From the NCBI GenBank assembly GCA_028554795.2, contig CM068830.1, positions 49,734,355 through 49,798,354 on the forward strand: a stretch of DNA of 64,000 nucleotides, given 5' to 3'. The stretch is from Sinohyriopsis cumingii. Lineage: Eukaryota > Mollusca > Bivalvia > Unionida > Unionidae. Below are positions 51,483 to 62,745 of this stretch, piece after piece. Both the position numbers and the translations under genes were made by a program. The notes below the pieces were generated by a model that did no database searches, was not told where the DNA came from, and saw only the letters and a list, made by a program, of their open reading frames with translations. Every line of letters begins with the position of its first letter. The first letter of the stretch is position 1.

Positions 51483-54014
51483 CTGTATATAAATACAAGA
51501 GAGAAGAATTGCATCAGGGTTTATGTAAGTTTTTTTCATAACATCCCCCGCCCACCCGTTTCTTCCATTAACGATCTTTATAATGCCCAAGAAGTCCGTG
51601 ATTGGTTTATAGAGATTGTACACATTTACTCATTTCAAACATATTCGAGCACGGGGAAAGACTTTAAGTTAAGGTGTTCAGATGTCTCTCCGAGTGCTCC
51701 AGCAAATTTTAAAAACTTTATGTGATCGTTATTCTTACATGAACAACTGAACAATGAAAGCATTCCTTAAGAATTGCCAGAGGAATTGGACTTTTTATAA
51801 AGCAAATTACCTAATAATCAAGAGTTATTCCGTCATTAATTATAGTTGGTGTCAGCACCAGCCAGAGACGGTCTTACTTTGTAAATATATTTGCTTGTTT
51901 TTATGCCATGCTCCACAAATAATAAATGATAAAATGTCAGTCGGGGATAGGACCAATTAGTCTGCGCCTTAGAAAGTAGTGGCTGTGGATGAGTGGTGAT
52001 TGATAATAAAGTAATACAAGTCTTGAATTTTCAAATAAGGAGACTTAAATCCATGTTAAATGAATTTTCAATTTTCCAATAAAAATCAACAACTCTTTTG
52101 CCAGTATCATATTGTCTGTAGATATGGATGATATTTTATAGATACAATTCATGTATACCAACAAATTTTTAATCTGAGGCTTGATAGTTGAACACTTTAA
52201 TTGCTTATCAAAGAGAACATAAAATGCGCTCGTAGGTTAGATAGCACACATTCTTGGGCCTATATTGAGCAGGATATTTGATCCGTAGAGCAACAGATTA
52301 GGTGCAAAACTATGATCTGGAGCACAGTCATGTTTTATTTATGTTGTTTGTGTAACTTAGAATAAAGGCCAAACTTTGTCTTTCTTTCCTATTTCATGTT
52401 TTGTTTTTGTTTTTTTGTACGCGAGTTCTCAAGAATTGCGTACGATTACACATATGAAACGTTCGGACTTATCTCCAGCATTCCTGTCAAAACTATATAT
52501 AGAAACTCCTACATGATACCTGAAAAAACTCTACGATACCGTCGTCCCAACCTACACCCCAGCCCATTTATTTAAAATAAACACACAAACGTATGGCAGG
52601 AGAGAATTCAAATCTGCATTTGGATTATTTCTACTAAAATGGTGTCGTATTTAACAATTCACGCTTCATTGATTTCAAACACATAGAGAAGAGAAATGGA
52701 TCGTTTAGCAATAACTTATTTTTGCCCTTGCAAAAGTATACAAACGAAACAAGATATACAACAACGACGACGATGTAAACATCAATAATAACATGGGACA
52801 ATATAGGCGGCAGCCACAACAATAATGTAATAATTTAGAAGCAAATGATAACTTGCAAATACGGTAAAAATCCTATAGCTCGAACGTACGAATAGGCTCG
52901 ATTCTGTGGAAGCGAACCTTAGTACCAGTCAATGAGGTAATATTCAGTTATGTATATTGTAGAGTCTTCAAAGCAGGTACGAGTAATTCCCTGTATTCCA
53001 GGCAGGAATCTTCTACTGTACACATAACATGACACAGGTACATGTAGCATACAAAGTAAAACTAGTACGTAGTTCTATCCTCCTCAAAAACAAATAACTA
53101 CTAAAGCCATCTAAATATAGGTATACTCCCAGGATGAGAAGCCATAATCATGCTTCAAACAAGCAGGTAATATCACTTAGATCATGCTCATAGATAGTTC
53201 AGTAGTCCTTAAGCCACTGTGACAGTATTTCATATGAAATAATTGTTTAATTTCGCTGATTCGTCAATAAACTCTGACCTGGAGTTCACAGCATGCTTTC
53301 AGCGGGTTCCAAAATAAGAATATGTAATAGACAATATTTATTCTGAATACAGAATATCCAATGCATCCTTTTTGTCAGCTTTGTAATGAATGGAGTTAGC
53401 CCATGTGATTGTATCGTTCAATTTTCTGGACGCACGAACATTTTCTGAATTACTGTAGATTAGGTAACATGAGAAAAGCTCTAATTCGGAGGTAAGAAAA
53501 ATTATTCTCTTGGATTTAGCAGTTAATAAGATGTTGAGTTACTTCCTGAACTTGAGAGAGAAATGTTTACCGCCTTGTAAGGGAGAGAACCCATGGCTAC
53601 GTTCACTCTTTATGCCTTTGGCTGTTTTTGCCGTCGCCTTGCCAAACCATCTTTATTATTATTATTATTGTTATTATTATTATTATTATTATTAATGCAT
53701 ACATAACTGTCAACGTATAGCTAAATTTCTGCACAATAAACGCTTATAAGTTTTCTGAACCAGATTTATAAAATATGATGGTGTTATAATTATGTACAAA
53801 ATGAAGACATGCATGGTCCTGCTAATCAAGTGGTAAAGGAAACAAATCTATGTCATGTAAATGAAGTAAGGAAAATTAATGGCTGAAATGGATTAGATAA
53901 AGGTTTGCAGCAATTTATATGTATGTGAGATAATTAGGTCTCAACAATGGATCATCTTACAGCTGACAAGTGTTTAAAATAGAATATCTTCTGATATAGA
54001 AAAAAGATATGCAG

Positions 54015-54015
<1 letters not shown>
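51483..54015. other. Non-coding host sequence
   Basis: No gene seen. A short match to 7,450-7,560 occurs at 53,130-53,230 (GAGAAGCCATAA). A TTA/TTG tract lies at 53,652-53,695. Conserved PGRP blocks were not found here. Confidence 0.5.

Positions 54016-54080
<65 letters not shown>
54016..54080. repeat. (AT)n microsatellite next to a Polinton terminus
   Basis: AT tract ending exactly where the Polinton-like terminal sequence AGTAGTTAAGTGGG begins. Confidence 0.9.
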
Positions 54081-54081
<1 letters not shown>

Positions 54082-54083
<2 letters not shown>

Positions 54084-54571
54084 TAGTTAAGTGGGATACA
54101 TTAGCGACAATGGGAATTAGCATTACAGACGCCCCCCCCCCCCCCGGGAACGATTAGCGACACTGGAAATTCAACATGGCGAAATATCGTGGGTCAGATT
54201 AGCGACAAGGGGAATTAACATGGTGAATAAATCGTGGGTCACTCTAGCGACAAGGGGAATTTAACATGGAACTATAGTGTGGGTCTGTCTAGCGACAAGG
54301 GGAAATTAACATGGGGAATAGAGTTTGGGCTTGTCTAGGGACAAGGGGAATGGAACAGGGGACTATAGTGTGGGTCTGTCTAGGGACAATGGGAATTTAA
54401 CATGGGGAATAGATCGTGGGACTGTCTAGGGACAATGGGAAATTTAACATTACGGAAACCCCTGGGGGATATAGCCTCAAGGGAATTTAACATATGGAAA
54501 TTGAACATGGTGGATCTGTATAGCGTCAAGGGGAATTGAACATGGTGGGACTATCTAGGGACAATGATGGT
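54082..54571 (+). repeat. Terminal repeat of a third, diverged Polinton
   Basis: Starts AGTAGTTAAGTGGGATACAT, close to the main element's AGTAGTAAAGTGGGGCACAT. About nine subrepeats of roughly 45-60 bp follow, around TAG(G/C)GACAA(T/G)GGGAAT...AACATGG. It is longer than the main terminal repeat because it has more subrepeats, and a C10-plus tract interrupts it at 54,132. Confidence 0.85.
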
Positions 54572-55251
54572 AGAGGGTCAAACACAACAGAGACAGAAAC
54601 ATACATACACTAGTACAAGCGTGGGATTTATATATAAAGCATTACCAAGACCTGAAATCTTGCTGGGGTGTTCAAAAATTTGCATAATTGTAATGATGCT
54701 ATAAATAGCTATAATCAAGGAAATGCTCAACGACAAAATGGATGTGACTAAAAGTAACGTTAAAATGACGAAATTGTCCCAGAATTTAAAGGAAAATAAA
54801 CATATCCCCGAAAATTAAGTTACAATGGTTTAGACTAAAATGGATAAAATTAGTAACTACTTACAATATCAACTTCTGTGACGATCGTGGATAAATACCT
54901 ATGTATCTATAATCAGCTGAAATTCCTATGAAATCCCACTATCTATTTATAGCTCCAACTTGTGGGTTTTTCCTTTGGAAAATCCCACTATCTTTTTATA
55001 GCCTCAGCTTGAGTGACGTTCCTGTTTATGAATTCTAGTATATATGTATAGCTACAAAATGTGGAAATCCCCAAGTCGATATTTATAGTCTCAAAATTTC
55101 CAGCGTCAGTGACGTCACTGTACTGAACACTAGGGGATAAATGGCAACAGTGTTGCAAGTGGCTGACCTGAATACGCGCTACTGTAGGTAGGTAGGTAGA
55201 GTGTATCTGATAGGGATAAAGTGAGTTTTATAGGGACAAACAGAGACCAAT

Positions 55252-55296
55252 ACACACACACACACACAACATACGCGCAGACACACTCACACACAC

Positions 55297-55334
<38 letters not shown>

Positions 55335-55350
55335 CATACGCGCAGACACA

Positions 55351-55400
<50 letters not shown>
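55252..55400. repeat. (CA)n microsatellite array
   Basis: Several long CA tracts separated by a repeated CATACGCGCAGACACACTC unit. The long ORFs here are low-complexity artefacts. Confidence 0.95.
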
Positions 55401-55401
<1 letters not shown>

Positions 55402-55492
55402 GGAAGAGGAAAACACAAACCCCAAATATACTATCCACACTCGGGAGGAAGAAAAAAAAACAACCAAATATACGATCTACACAACGTACGCT

Positions 55493-55502
55493 AACACACA
55501 CA

Positions 55503-55533
<31 letters not shown>

Positions 55534-55545
55534 GCGCGCGCGCGC
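55493..55545. repeat. (CA)n(CG)n tract
   Basis: CA tract changing directly into about 26 bp of CG. Alternating purine-pyrimidine DNA of this kind can adopt Z-form. Confidence 0.95.
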
Positions 55546-55875
55546 ACCACAGAGGGAAGAAGAAGAAAACCATTATACACTATCCACACGGAGTGAAGAA
55601 ATAACCCTTTATATATACTATCAACAGAGAGTGAAGAAAATAACCCATTATATTCCATCAACACAGAGTGAAAAAGAAAAATTTTTTTGAAAGCACCTAA
55701 GCCCTCACCTGCAATGACCAACTCTGCCAAACACCTACACCCCACCCCACTCCCAACACTACAAAACCCATTTAACCCGTTATTTTATGGCATCAGTGTG
55801 TGCTTTAGGAAACATCAAGACACAAAAATGATGGATGAATAGACTGACTATTGTTTACGGACTTGCATGCCTAAA

Positions 55876-55899
55876 GAGCGTGCGTGAAGGAAAACATCC
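55876..55899 (-). promoter_or_regulatory. Small-gene promoter block in the third Polinton remnant
   Basis: The minus strand reads GGATGTTTTCCTTCACGCAC, close to the main block. The following sequence (55,920-55,965) matches the region upstream of small gene 3, but the gene itself is not recognisable. Confidence 0.6.
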
Positions 55900-56129
55900 T
55901 TCCATTTCAATTCTAACTAAAACATGATCCAGAGGGATAGAGAGAGGTGAAAGAGCACAATTTCATAAAGTGTGAGTAAAAACAAAACACGCCATCCTTA
56001 TTATACAATGTCAAGACCAAGAGACACTTACGTTTTCTTTCTAGTCTATTCTCTTTTAGAAGGTAGTATGAAATTTCACATCAGGGCCAACGCATCGGCT
56101 CACATTGTCAATTTTTCCATTTCCATGTC

Positions 56130-56560
56130 TTTACTGGTACAAGTTCTTCATCATCTTCAATTTCTTCTTCTTCTTCTGAATCCCTCTTCTCTGTTTCGTC
56201 TTGTTTTTTGTTTATTCTCTTTTCTCGTAGGGCACTCTGAATTCCAGTGTCCTTTCTCCTGACAACGATATTAGGTATCTTGACTTTTGTCTCTCTTTCT
56301 TAGACGAAGCAGGTATTTTGGAGACAAATACCCATTTACCTTTGCAGATATAGCAAACTTCATTAGCACTTACACACTTTCGTATGACTCTCATCAAATC
56401 AAAGAGTAAGTTTTGTTGCCACTTTCGCATGTGAATTATGCTTTCGTATGACTTTTAGCAAATATTTGACCAGCAGGTCGATCTATGCTGACTCTTCCAT
56501 CTTTGATCGTTTGAGAGCGGAATGAATACTCTGACGCTAAGACACTCTCCTTATATACAG
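56130..56560 (-). pseudogene. Decayed CCHC zinc-knuckle gene
   Basis: TATATAAGGAGAG on the minus strand (about 56,548-56,560), a conserved TCTCAAACGA leader and ATGGAAGAGTC match the CCHC gene at 38,257. A TAG stops it at codon 6. A knuckle-like CYICKGKW lies near 56,350 and a second, CQEKGHWNSEC, in another frame near 56,240, with an acidic tail after it. Confidence 0.65.
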
Positions 56561-57110
56561 AGACCTGCTGCGTATGAAACCTAGTCAAATGTAATTTTGC
56601 AATAAGATGAAACGATTTCATTGAGGAAGTAAAAGGCAATGATGTACCGTATCGCCTCACACAAAACCTGAAGTGTTAGTTCAAATCCGTGTCAGCGATT
56701 TCGAAGACGACATAACTGGGCTTTAATCAATGCTCTCCATTTCTGCCACAAAACCACGAGTCCTGATTCATGCCAAAAGAAATTTCGTTCGGTCCATAAA
56801 AAATAGTATCACATCTGATAAACGCAAAAACGAACTTCCAGAAAACTGAGAACGACGGCTTACACCTACAACGTAAATGTATGAGTTCAAGTAGTGCGTA
56901 AAACTTAGTCAAATTAAATTTTTATAGTCAAGACGAAACGATCTCTTTTCGAAGAAGAAAGCAGACACCAAACGACAATGGCGATCCGTGTCACACAACA
57001 CTTTTCAAAATGAGTATTATCAGAGGTTTATTTAGCGATCTGCACGGTTAAATTAAATGTTGATGTATTTTGCAATAAGACGGACACAATTTCCATGGGA
57101 TCGCCCATGG

Positions 57111-58713
57111 TACGATTGTTCGTGCATTAGTTTAATTTTTAAAAATATTTTTTTATATAAATCGCCTATAGGATAGACCCAGTAAAGCATGGCCATTCTC
57201 GTCACTGCCTGAATAGCTACTCAAGTCAATTCGAAGCGAACGCGGTAAGAAAATAAGTATAGCCAATGAAATGGCTTACAACGGGTGATGCATTGTTTTG
57301 TTCTAGGACTGTGTGGCATAATAATCCCTATGTTCTTGCGTTGTTACCATTACAGTGCAGACACTGAAATGTAAACTTACAAGCCCTCTTTGTGTGTGTG
57401 TGTGTGTTGTACCATTTCCTCTTACCACATCAAAATACTGAGCGTCACAGTATTGGTTCGCGTTTTCAAGCTGACCATTTTTTTATATCTCACTTAAACA
57501 TTTCGACATAAACACTCACACTCACATCGGTAGAATCAGAACAAACGTGTTACAGTATTGATGGGCATGTTATCTTTTTTTTCAAACTAATAAATTTGGG
57601 GTTTGTATGAAGTAAAGAACCGAAAGTACAGTGAAACTCAAGGATGATGACCCAATCTGTCTGTCTATTGATGCGTGTATTTACTTAAGAAGAAATATGA
57701 CCTCTAAAACACAAAGAGATACGGCAAGCATGATTAGATTAAACACAACGATGTTTTTCCTTCACGCCTGTGTAATTTAGAGTTTCAATCGTCTTTGAAG
57801 ACAAACTTGGTCTCCTTTTGTAGGGCTTGAAATAATAAAAAAGCTGAAAAATCGTAAGCACTTTGCTATAGATAATTTCATCAACAGACTAAACAACATA
57901 AATACCGTTACAATAATAGAAAGCCTTAAATCTTCTATCAAAAAGAAATGCATGAAAAAAATTAAAGATTAACGATAACTAACCAATGAAACCGAATTTA
58001 ACAAAGGCAATGACATGTGAAGAAATGCCTCTCACTTTGGAAAGGTAGGCGAATGTACTCTGTCATGCACCATCAACTTGAAAAAAATTATAAACAGAGA
58101 GAAACCTGAATTCAAAATTCAGTTGTTTTTTTTTTTCTTCAAAATTATTTCGTTTCTTTTTTCTTTTTTTTTTTTTGGAACAAATCTAAGCACTAATATA
58201 GAGTGGAAAAGGGAAAATGCACATACAAGCTTTGATATTTCTGAAAAAATGAGGGGATATTCCTAACGTTCATAACCACCTATATATGCTTGGACTTGTC
58301 TGTGACTTATCCACAAAACAAGATGTACATATTTCTGGTCAAGCTGCAAGTGTGTGCGTGTTTTTGAAAATGGTAAAAACTTGGATATACAATTTTCTCG
58401 TGACACTTATAAAGTGAAGAGTCTGTGCAAGTGTCAAAAGCCAAAGTCATATAAGTTTTGTATTTTGTACGGCTTGTAAAGATTTCCACTTTAGGAAATG
58501 TGAAGTATCACAAGTTATTATCACAAACAGAAGTGGAACATAGGGGCTTGCAAAAAAGAAAATAACCCAGACAGTTGGTGTCATCAAGAGTGCTAGAGAC
58601 GGTACCCGAACTTGCTTGCTTGCTTACTTGAATTAAAGTGATTTTCGCTCTAATGGAGCATGTATCACTGGTTTAATAACGCACCGCGTGATTTTTAATT
58701 ACTTCTGGGGAAG
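57111..58713. other. Sequence without recognisable genes
   Basis: A plus-strand promoter-like block (GATGTTTTTCCTTCACGC) at 57,750-57,768 may be another Polinton piece, but no gene follows. The rest is AT-rich with T-runs. Confidence 0.45.
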
Positions 58714-58960
58714 GAAAGAGAGCCTCATCCCCCAGGCTTTTATGTACTCACAGACTTTTTTTAAATTTAGCCACTCAGGTGTAGGACTAACTAGTCCTTA
58801 ACAACCTGACTGAAAGGCTTTACACATGAGTGGGAATTGTCTCACCACACACTCATTTTTCTGTCCGAGCGTGGTAAAGGAGGAAAAAGGTGCTCAACAA
58901 GACAGCCATGGATGTTAAATACTCACCAAAACGCTAGCCCGTACTTATTTCAAATCAAGT
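58714..58960 (+). repeat. Left arm of a 247-bp inverted repeat
   Basis: Nearly exact inverse of 63,754-64,000. The arm abuts an integrase fragment at 58,961. The right arm reaches the window edge, so the true repeat may be longer. Confidence 0.9.
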
Positions 58961-59021
58961 CGTGTCACCAAAAAAAGACGACGTGTACGACATCAAAGGC
59001 ATTGTCAAACGCAGAATGCCT
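58961..59021 (+). pseudogene. Integrase chromodomain fragment, inverted
   Basis: Plus-strand codons read DDVYDIKGIVKRR, matching DDVYDIESILERR of the intact integrase. The neighbouring part of the same gene lies on the opposite strand at 62,640-62,745, so the gene was split and one part inverted. Confidence 0.75.
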
Positions 59022-59343
59022 CAGTGCTAACTGGCTAGGTCTGCATTTCTTGCTCCCGCTGCTGTTGCGTATATTTCTTCCCTCCACACCGAGTTCTGGG
59101 CCTAATTCTTTTAATTTCGTTGTACCCGAACTTACGTTATCCATATTATCACCAACAAAAAAAAAAAAACAAAAAAAAAACACACAGACCTAAAAGAAAC
59201 ACTCACTCACTTTTTTACAGAACATTACTATTTTTAAAATTTTGATAAGCGACGGAAACGAACAACTTAGAGTCACACTTTCTAACCAAGATAAAGAAAT
59301 CATGTGCTGATAGACTCACTTCTGTATTTTTTCTTCTAACTGA

Positions 59344-59787
59344 CTAACATATCATAGGCAATGGAATGTTATTTCTTTTCGAGAGTATGGGGTAGCCCTG
59401 AAATGTTTTTGGGAACTTGAAGCTATGGCGATCGCTTAGGTTATAAGATGGCGGCCTTCTCTGACGACAGGCTTTCTCACAGGATAAGATCTGCTTCTTC
59501 GGAAAAGAGAAGAAGTACTCTTTGGTGTCGATACGACAATCGACAAAGCCTCTGTCAGGTTCATGCTGCTGCTGTTGCTGCTCTCTCTGCCGTTTATGAA
59601 GTCTGTACTTCTCCATCCATTCTTCTTTCTCCGTCTTGAATTCCTCCTTGAAGAGCTCTTCTTTCAGGTCTTCAGTGACTTTCAACATTATGATATTGTC
59701 TATCTCTTCAGGTCTCGGTATCAGACTTGTCATGACCCTATGCAAATTCACATAGGCTTCGTTCAACTTGGCTAATCTTGAGCACAT
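59344..59787 (-). pseudogene. Small coiled-coil gene 3, second copy
   Basis: The ATG at 59,787 is 66 bp from the promoter block. The protein matches the main copy through LAKLNEAYVNLHRV, Gln-run, GFVDCRIDTKE and FFFSF. Downstream the frame diverges and runs past the place of the hairpin, which is truncated here (AGCCCTGAAA only, 59,394-59,403). Confidence 0.6.
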
Positions 59788-59852
59788 CTTCGTAGGAAGA
59801 TAAGTTAACAATGGATGGGCAGACTGGAGACTTCCCCGTTTTTATTGTCAAA

Positions 59853-59878
59853 GCGCGGACGTGAAGGAAAACATTGCT
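59853..59878 (-). promoter_or_regulatory. Shared promoter block, second Polinton copy
   Basis: Core TTTTCCTTCACGTCCGCGC preserved on the minus strand, with an AATAAAAA TATA-like sequence at 59,839-59,846. Confidence 0.7.
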
Positions 59879-60112
59879 ACACGGTTTTCGAGCCGGAACG
59901 TTCAAATAGTGTTATGGGAGGGATAGAAAGAAGTCAAAGAGCATGAATCAAGATTCCTATAGCCAAACAAACCACAAAGGCATTTTTTCTTCAAAACACA
60001 ACATTTTTTTATTCATACTAACAAACAACTCTAACATTTTTTTAACAATAATCTAACACTATAACATCAAACATTTTTTTCAAATACCAAACATTTTTTT
60101 TCAATTCACACT

Positions 60113-60673
60113 CTACTTTAAACAGGGCTGACAACGTTGTGAATGAAATTGTGATTTCCACTGTTGGAAGTCATCAGGCCATTGATGGACACTACGTTTC
60201 CTAGCTTGAGACAAAAGATAAGCATACTGGTCACAAAACCATTGATCTACTTTCACATCGTTTCTTGAAGAAGAACGAGGATCAAAATGAGTCACTAAAT
60301 GTTCTAAGGAATAGCCCAGGCTGCGATGATGCAGAAAATACACACAGTACTGTCCACACACCAAGGAAACTGTGCCTTGTAATTTCACATTATTGAATCG
60401 GGTGGTCTGAGCATTTCTTCTCATAAAGTCGATGATATCGTCTTCCAAAGGGGGCAATCCGTACGAATCGAAATATTTCACACATCCTTCTTGAGGAAAG
60501 TAAACGGCTACCCAGTGGGTTCCTGGGAGATGACTGTCGTCCGTGTTAATGACATAAGCTTGATGGTTTTGAGGTTTGCGATGAGGGAGTTCATCTTTAG
60601 CACAGACGACAGGATTCCAAGAAGCAGTGTACGAACTGTGGTTCAAAAGGTAATAAAGTTCTCAGGTATCCAT
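60113..60673 (-). pseudogene. Polinton adenain-type cysteine protease (nonsense near the start)
   Basis: The open part (60,113-60,646) has the adenovirus-protease/Ulp1 catalytic layout: His in GTHWVAVY, Asp in KYFDSYG, Gln in KLQGTV and Cys in SLVCGQYC, spaced as in the family. Such enzymes mature capsid proteins in the virion. The probable ATG (60,671-60,673) starts M-D-T and is followed at codon 4 by a TGA (60,662-60,664), after which family-like sequence resumes (ELYYLLNH). The core is well conserved. The main Polinton has no counterpart. Confidence 0.85.
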
Positions 60674-61182
60674 TTTTTGTTTTTTTCTTAAGTCATCAAT
60701 TCGATCCTGACTTTCTGCTTGAAAATGTCTGACAAGTAACCGTTTTCTTCGCCTTGTCTCCCAACTCTGATCCAACAGAGCTTCGATGCGATGGATCTCT
60801 TGAGTTGTTAATGGAGGACAATAATGTTCACGCAAGCCTTTATACCACTGTTGTAACACGTCTTCTTCCGAGATGAGACTCCAAGCTTCGTCCAGATATT
60901 CGTCCAATTTTTCTTCTTGACTCAGCATTAGGCATTTATCGTGTTGAATTTGACTGGGATGATCGTTATGACATCCATAGCAATCTTTCTTGATCAATTC
61001 CTTAATTTTTTTTCTGTCAAGACTATAGCATAACAGGAAAGTAAATGTGATTCTTGTTCTGGCCATCTAGACTTCATCATGATGACTTCTTCGTCTTTGT
61101 CTTGGGGTTCTCCTTCCTCAGGATCTTCACATTCCATGTCCAAAGAATCCCTACTATACAAACATTGATAAAAGTCTTCCAT
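60662..61182 (-). pseudogene. Polinton CYGC...HPSQ protein gene, frameshifted
   Basis: The ATG at 61,182 opens an acidic N-terminus (CEDPEEGEPQDKDEE). The rest is open in another frame from about 61,066 to 60,662. It contains IKKDCYGCHNDHPSQIQHDKC, a Cys/His motif I associate with Polinton-linked hypothetical proteins, and a helical C-terminus (LTTQEIHRIEALLDQSW). One frameshift lies near 61,010-61,050. It is absent from the main element. The function is unknown; the Cys/His set suggests zinc binding. Confidence 0.6.
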
Positions 61183-61187
61183 GACTT

Positions 61188-61293
61188 CTAATAGTGTAGA
61201 ATGACTTCTCTCAAACTGTTGGTTTATATCGTATTGTCCAATTCAGCATACAGGAGGACGTTCACCGTATTATCTGCGCGTAGATTTTCTGCA
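61188..61293 (-). pseudogene. Tail of the major capsid gene, second copy
   Basis: About the last 30 codons match the intact capsid end (LREVILD, TVNVILYAEFDNT). Upstream sequence jumps to the penton-like gene, so the body of the gene is deleted. Confidence 0.75.
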
Positions 61294-61302
61294 AACTGAG
61301 AC

Positions 61303-62219
61303 TTACAATTCGTTAGAGAACCGTTTTCGAAAATGGAGTTTCACTGTAACTTTCCCTTTGGATAAGGGAATATTTTGTCCCAGATCTCCTTTTATAGCAA
61401 TGTTGACAGTGTCTAAATACGACTTACTGACGGGTAAATAGTGAGGATGTACAAATTCACGGTGTACGTGATAGGTGTTTGCACCTTCCTGGTCATTGGT
61501 TGTGGTACTATCCACTTTGAAAGGAATGACACGCAGTAACGGACCAGAGGTGTGTCCCACCACGTTGTACTCCACCACATCGGAATACACAAAGATCAAA
61601 TTAAGTCCTTAGTTCAGTTCTACCGGGTTTCCAAAAGCTCTGTAAAAATCCATATTACTTTTGATCTTGGGGCTCATATTGTTTGCGACCATTTCTGCAT
61701 GTCCACCCAAAATTTCAAACAAACTACCATTGAAACTGAGGGACAATGTGTCCGTATCTTGAAATTTGATCACGAGACGATGAGCCACTTTATGGTACTC
61801 AATCTTCACACTTTTTTGGCTCTGTTCAGTGCTTTGCCAAAGGCTAAGTTGAACCTGTCCGCAATAGTGTCCACCAAATGTTCACCACTAAAATAATAAC
61901 CTGAAGGAATTTTCAAGGTGTAGATAATGAAGGCTGGATTGCTGGCTGCTCTTGTGTCCCCTAAAAACCCGATTTTGTTGATTTCTTCCTCCAATTGGGC
62001 ATTCAGGATTTCCACCTCGAAAGTGTTTTGCTTTTCGGTGATGTTTTTGATTTGTGTTGGGTGAATGATTTCCACTAAAGCCACTTCCCAGAGGGCTTCG
62101 TGATCTAACTGGATGGTCTGAGGTAATTTGACCGTGTAACAGCACAACGTGTTGTTGGGAAACACCTCCATGGAACTGTCACTGGGTAAGGTTAAGTAAA
62201 ATTGGCTGCTATTGCTCAT
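61303..62219 (-). pseudogene. Penton-like minor capsid gene, second copy
   Basis: It begins SSQFYLTLPSDSSMEVF at 62,219 and covers the whole length. A frameshift lies near 61,806-61,810 and an in-frame TAA at about 61,609-61,611. Identity with the main copy is high at both ends and lower in the middle. Confidence 0.85.
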
Positions 62220-62620
62220 AATTCCAGAGTTTTGTGGCTCTCCGAGGCGATACTGGAAGTCAGAGGAGTGTCTCCGCCCAAAATGGAGTTGTTGTTGGAG
62301 TGGTGGCTGGCACTGACACTGGACACAAGGTTCCCGTGGTTCCCGTTCGAGGAGAATTTCAGGAAGGGATTGGGAAGCAGGTAACCGATGTAACTGCTCA
62401 ATACAATGGTCCACAATTGTTTGTCTCCTTGTTGCAAACTCAAATTGGCGATGGCTGCCCCGATGACACAATACACCACGAAGATTTGGCAGAAAAAGAC
62501 GATTTGCGTTTTAGGCACACGTTCTCTATACCTCACCCACAAGGGTTGTTTTTGTAAATCTTGCAGAGAAGAATTGGGTGAAGGAGTGATCGCAGTAGCT
62601 GAATCTGTGTGAAAGGGAAT
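62216..62620 (-). pseudogene. Two-helix membrane protein gene, second copy
   Basis: Highly similar to 29,187-29,603 (IVFFCQIFVVYCVIGAAIA). The start codon is ATT in place of ATG. The rest is open, and the TATA box region (62,633-62,641) is kept. It may still be translated from another start. Confidence 0.65.
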
Positions 62621-62745
62621 GATGGTCACTTCTTTTTATAGTCGATGACGTGCGAAGCGTCGATCCAAGAATGATAACTGGTCGGATATCCTTTCCAACG
62701 TACTTTAACTTCTTTGACGTCGTTTGCCCACTTTACGGTTTCTGC
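62580..62745 (-). pseudogene. Integrase C-terminal fragment, second copy
   Basis: Matches the end of the chromodomain and tail of the intact integrase. It breaks at TTCTGC (62,740-62,745), and the continuation of the gene is found inverted at 58,961-59,021. Confidence 0.7.

Larger units (their letters stand above)
54082..57110. mobile_element. Remnant of a third Polinton
   Basis: The terminal repeat is followed by CA-rich repeats with ACTATCCACAC units (near 55,425-55,630), a small-gene promoter block (55,876-55,899), a decayed zinc-knuckle gene on the minus strand (56,130-56,560), and three short copies of the start of the polymerase N-terminal-domain gene on the plus strand (near 56,607, 56,931 and 57,050). 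The capsid, ATPase and polymerase cores are absent. The gene order implies internal deletion and inversion. Confidence 0.7.
59150..62745 (-). mobile_element. Second Polinton copy, decayed, keeping the protease region
   Basis: Collinear with main-element positions 25,370-29,722. The order is small gene 3, protease, CYGC-type gene, tail of the capsid gene, penton-like gene, membrane gene, integrase C-terminus. Most of the capsid gene and the small basic virion gene are deleted. The remaining genes contain frameshifts and stops. It holds two genes the main copy has lost. Confidence 0.88.

Noticed and set aside
55221..55745. ORFs of Cys-Val, Thr-His and Ala-Arg repeats
   Set aside because: Translations of CA/CG microsatellites.
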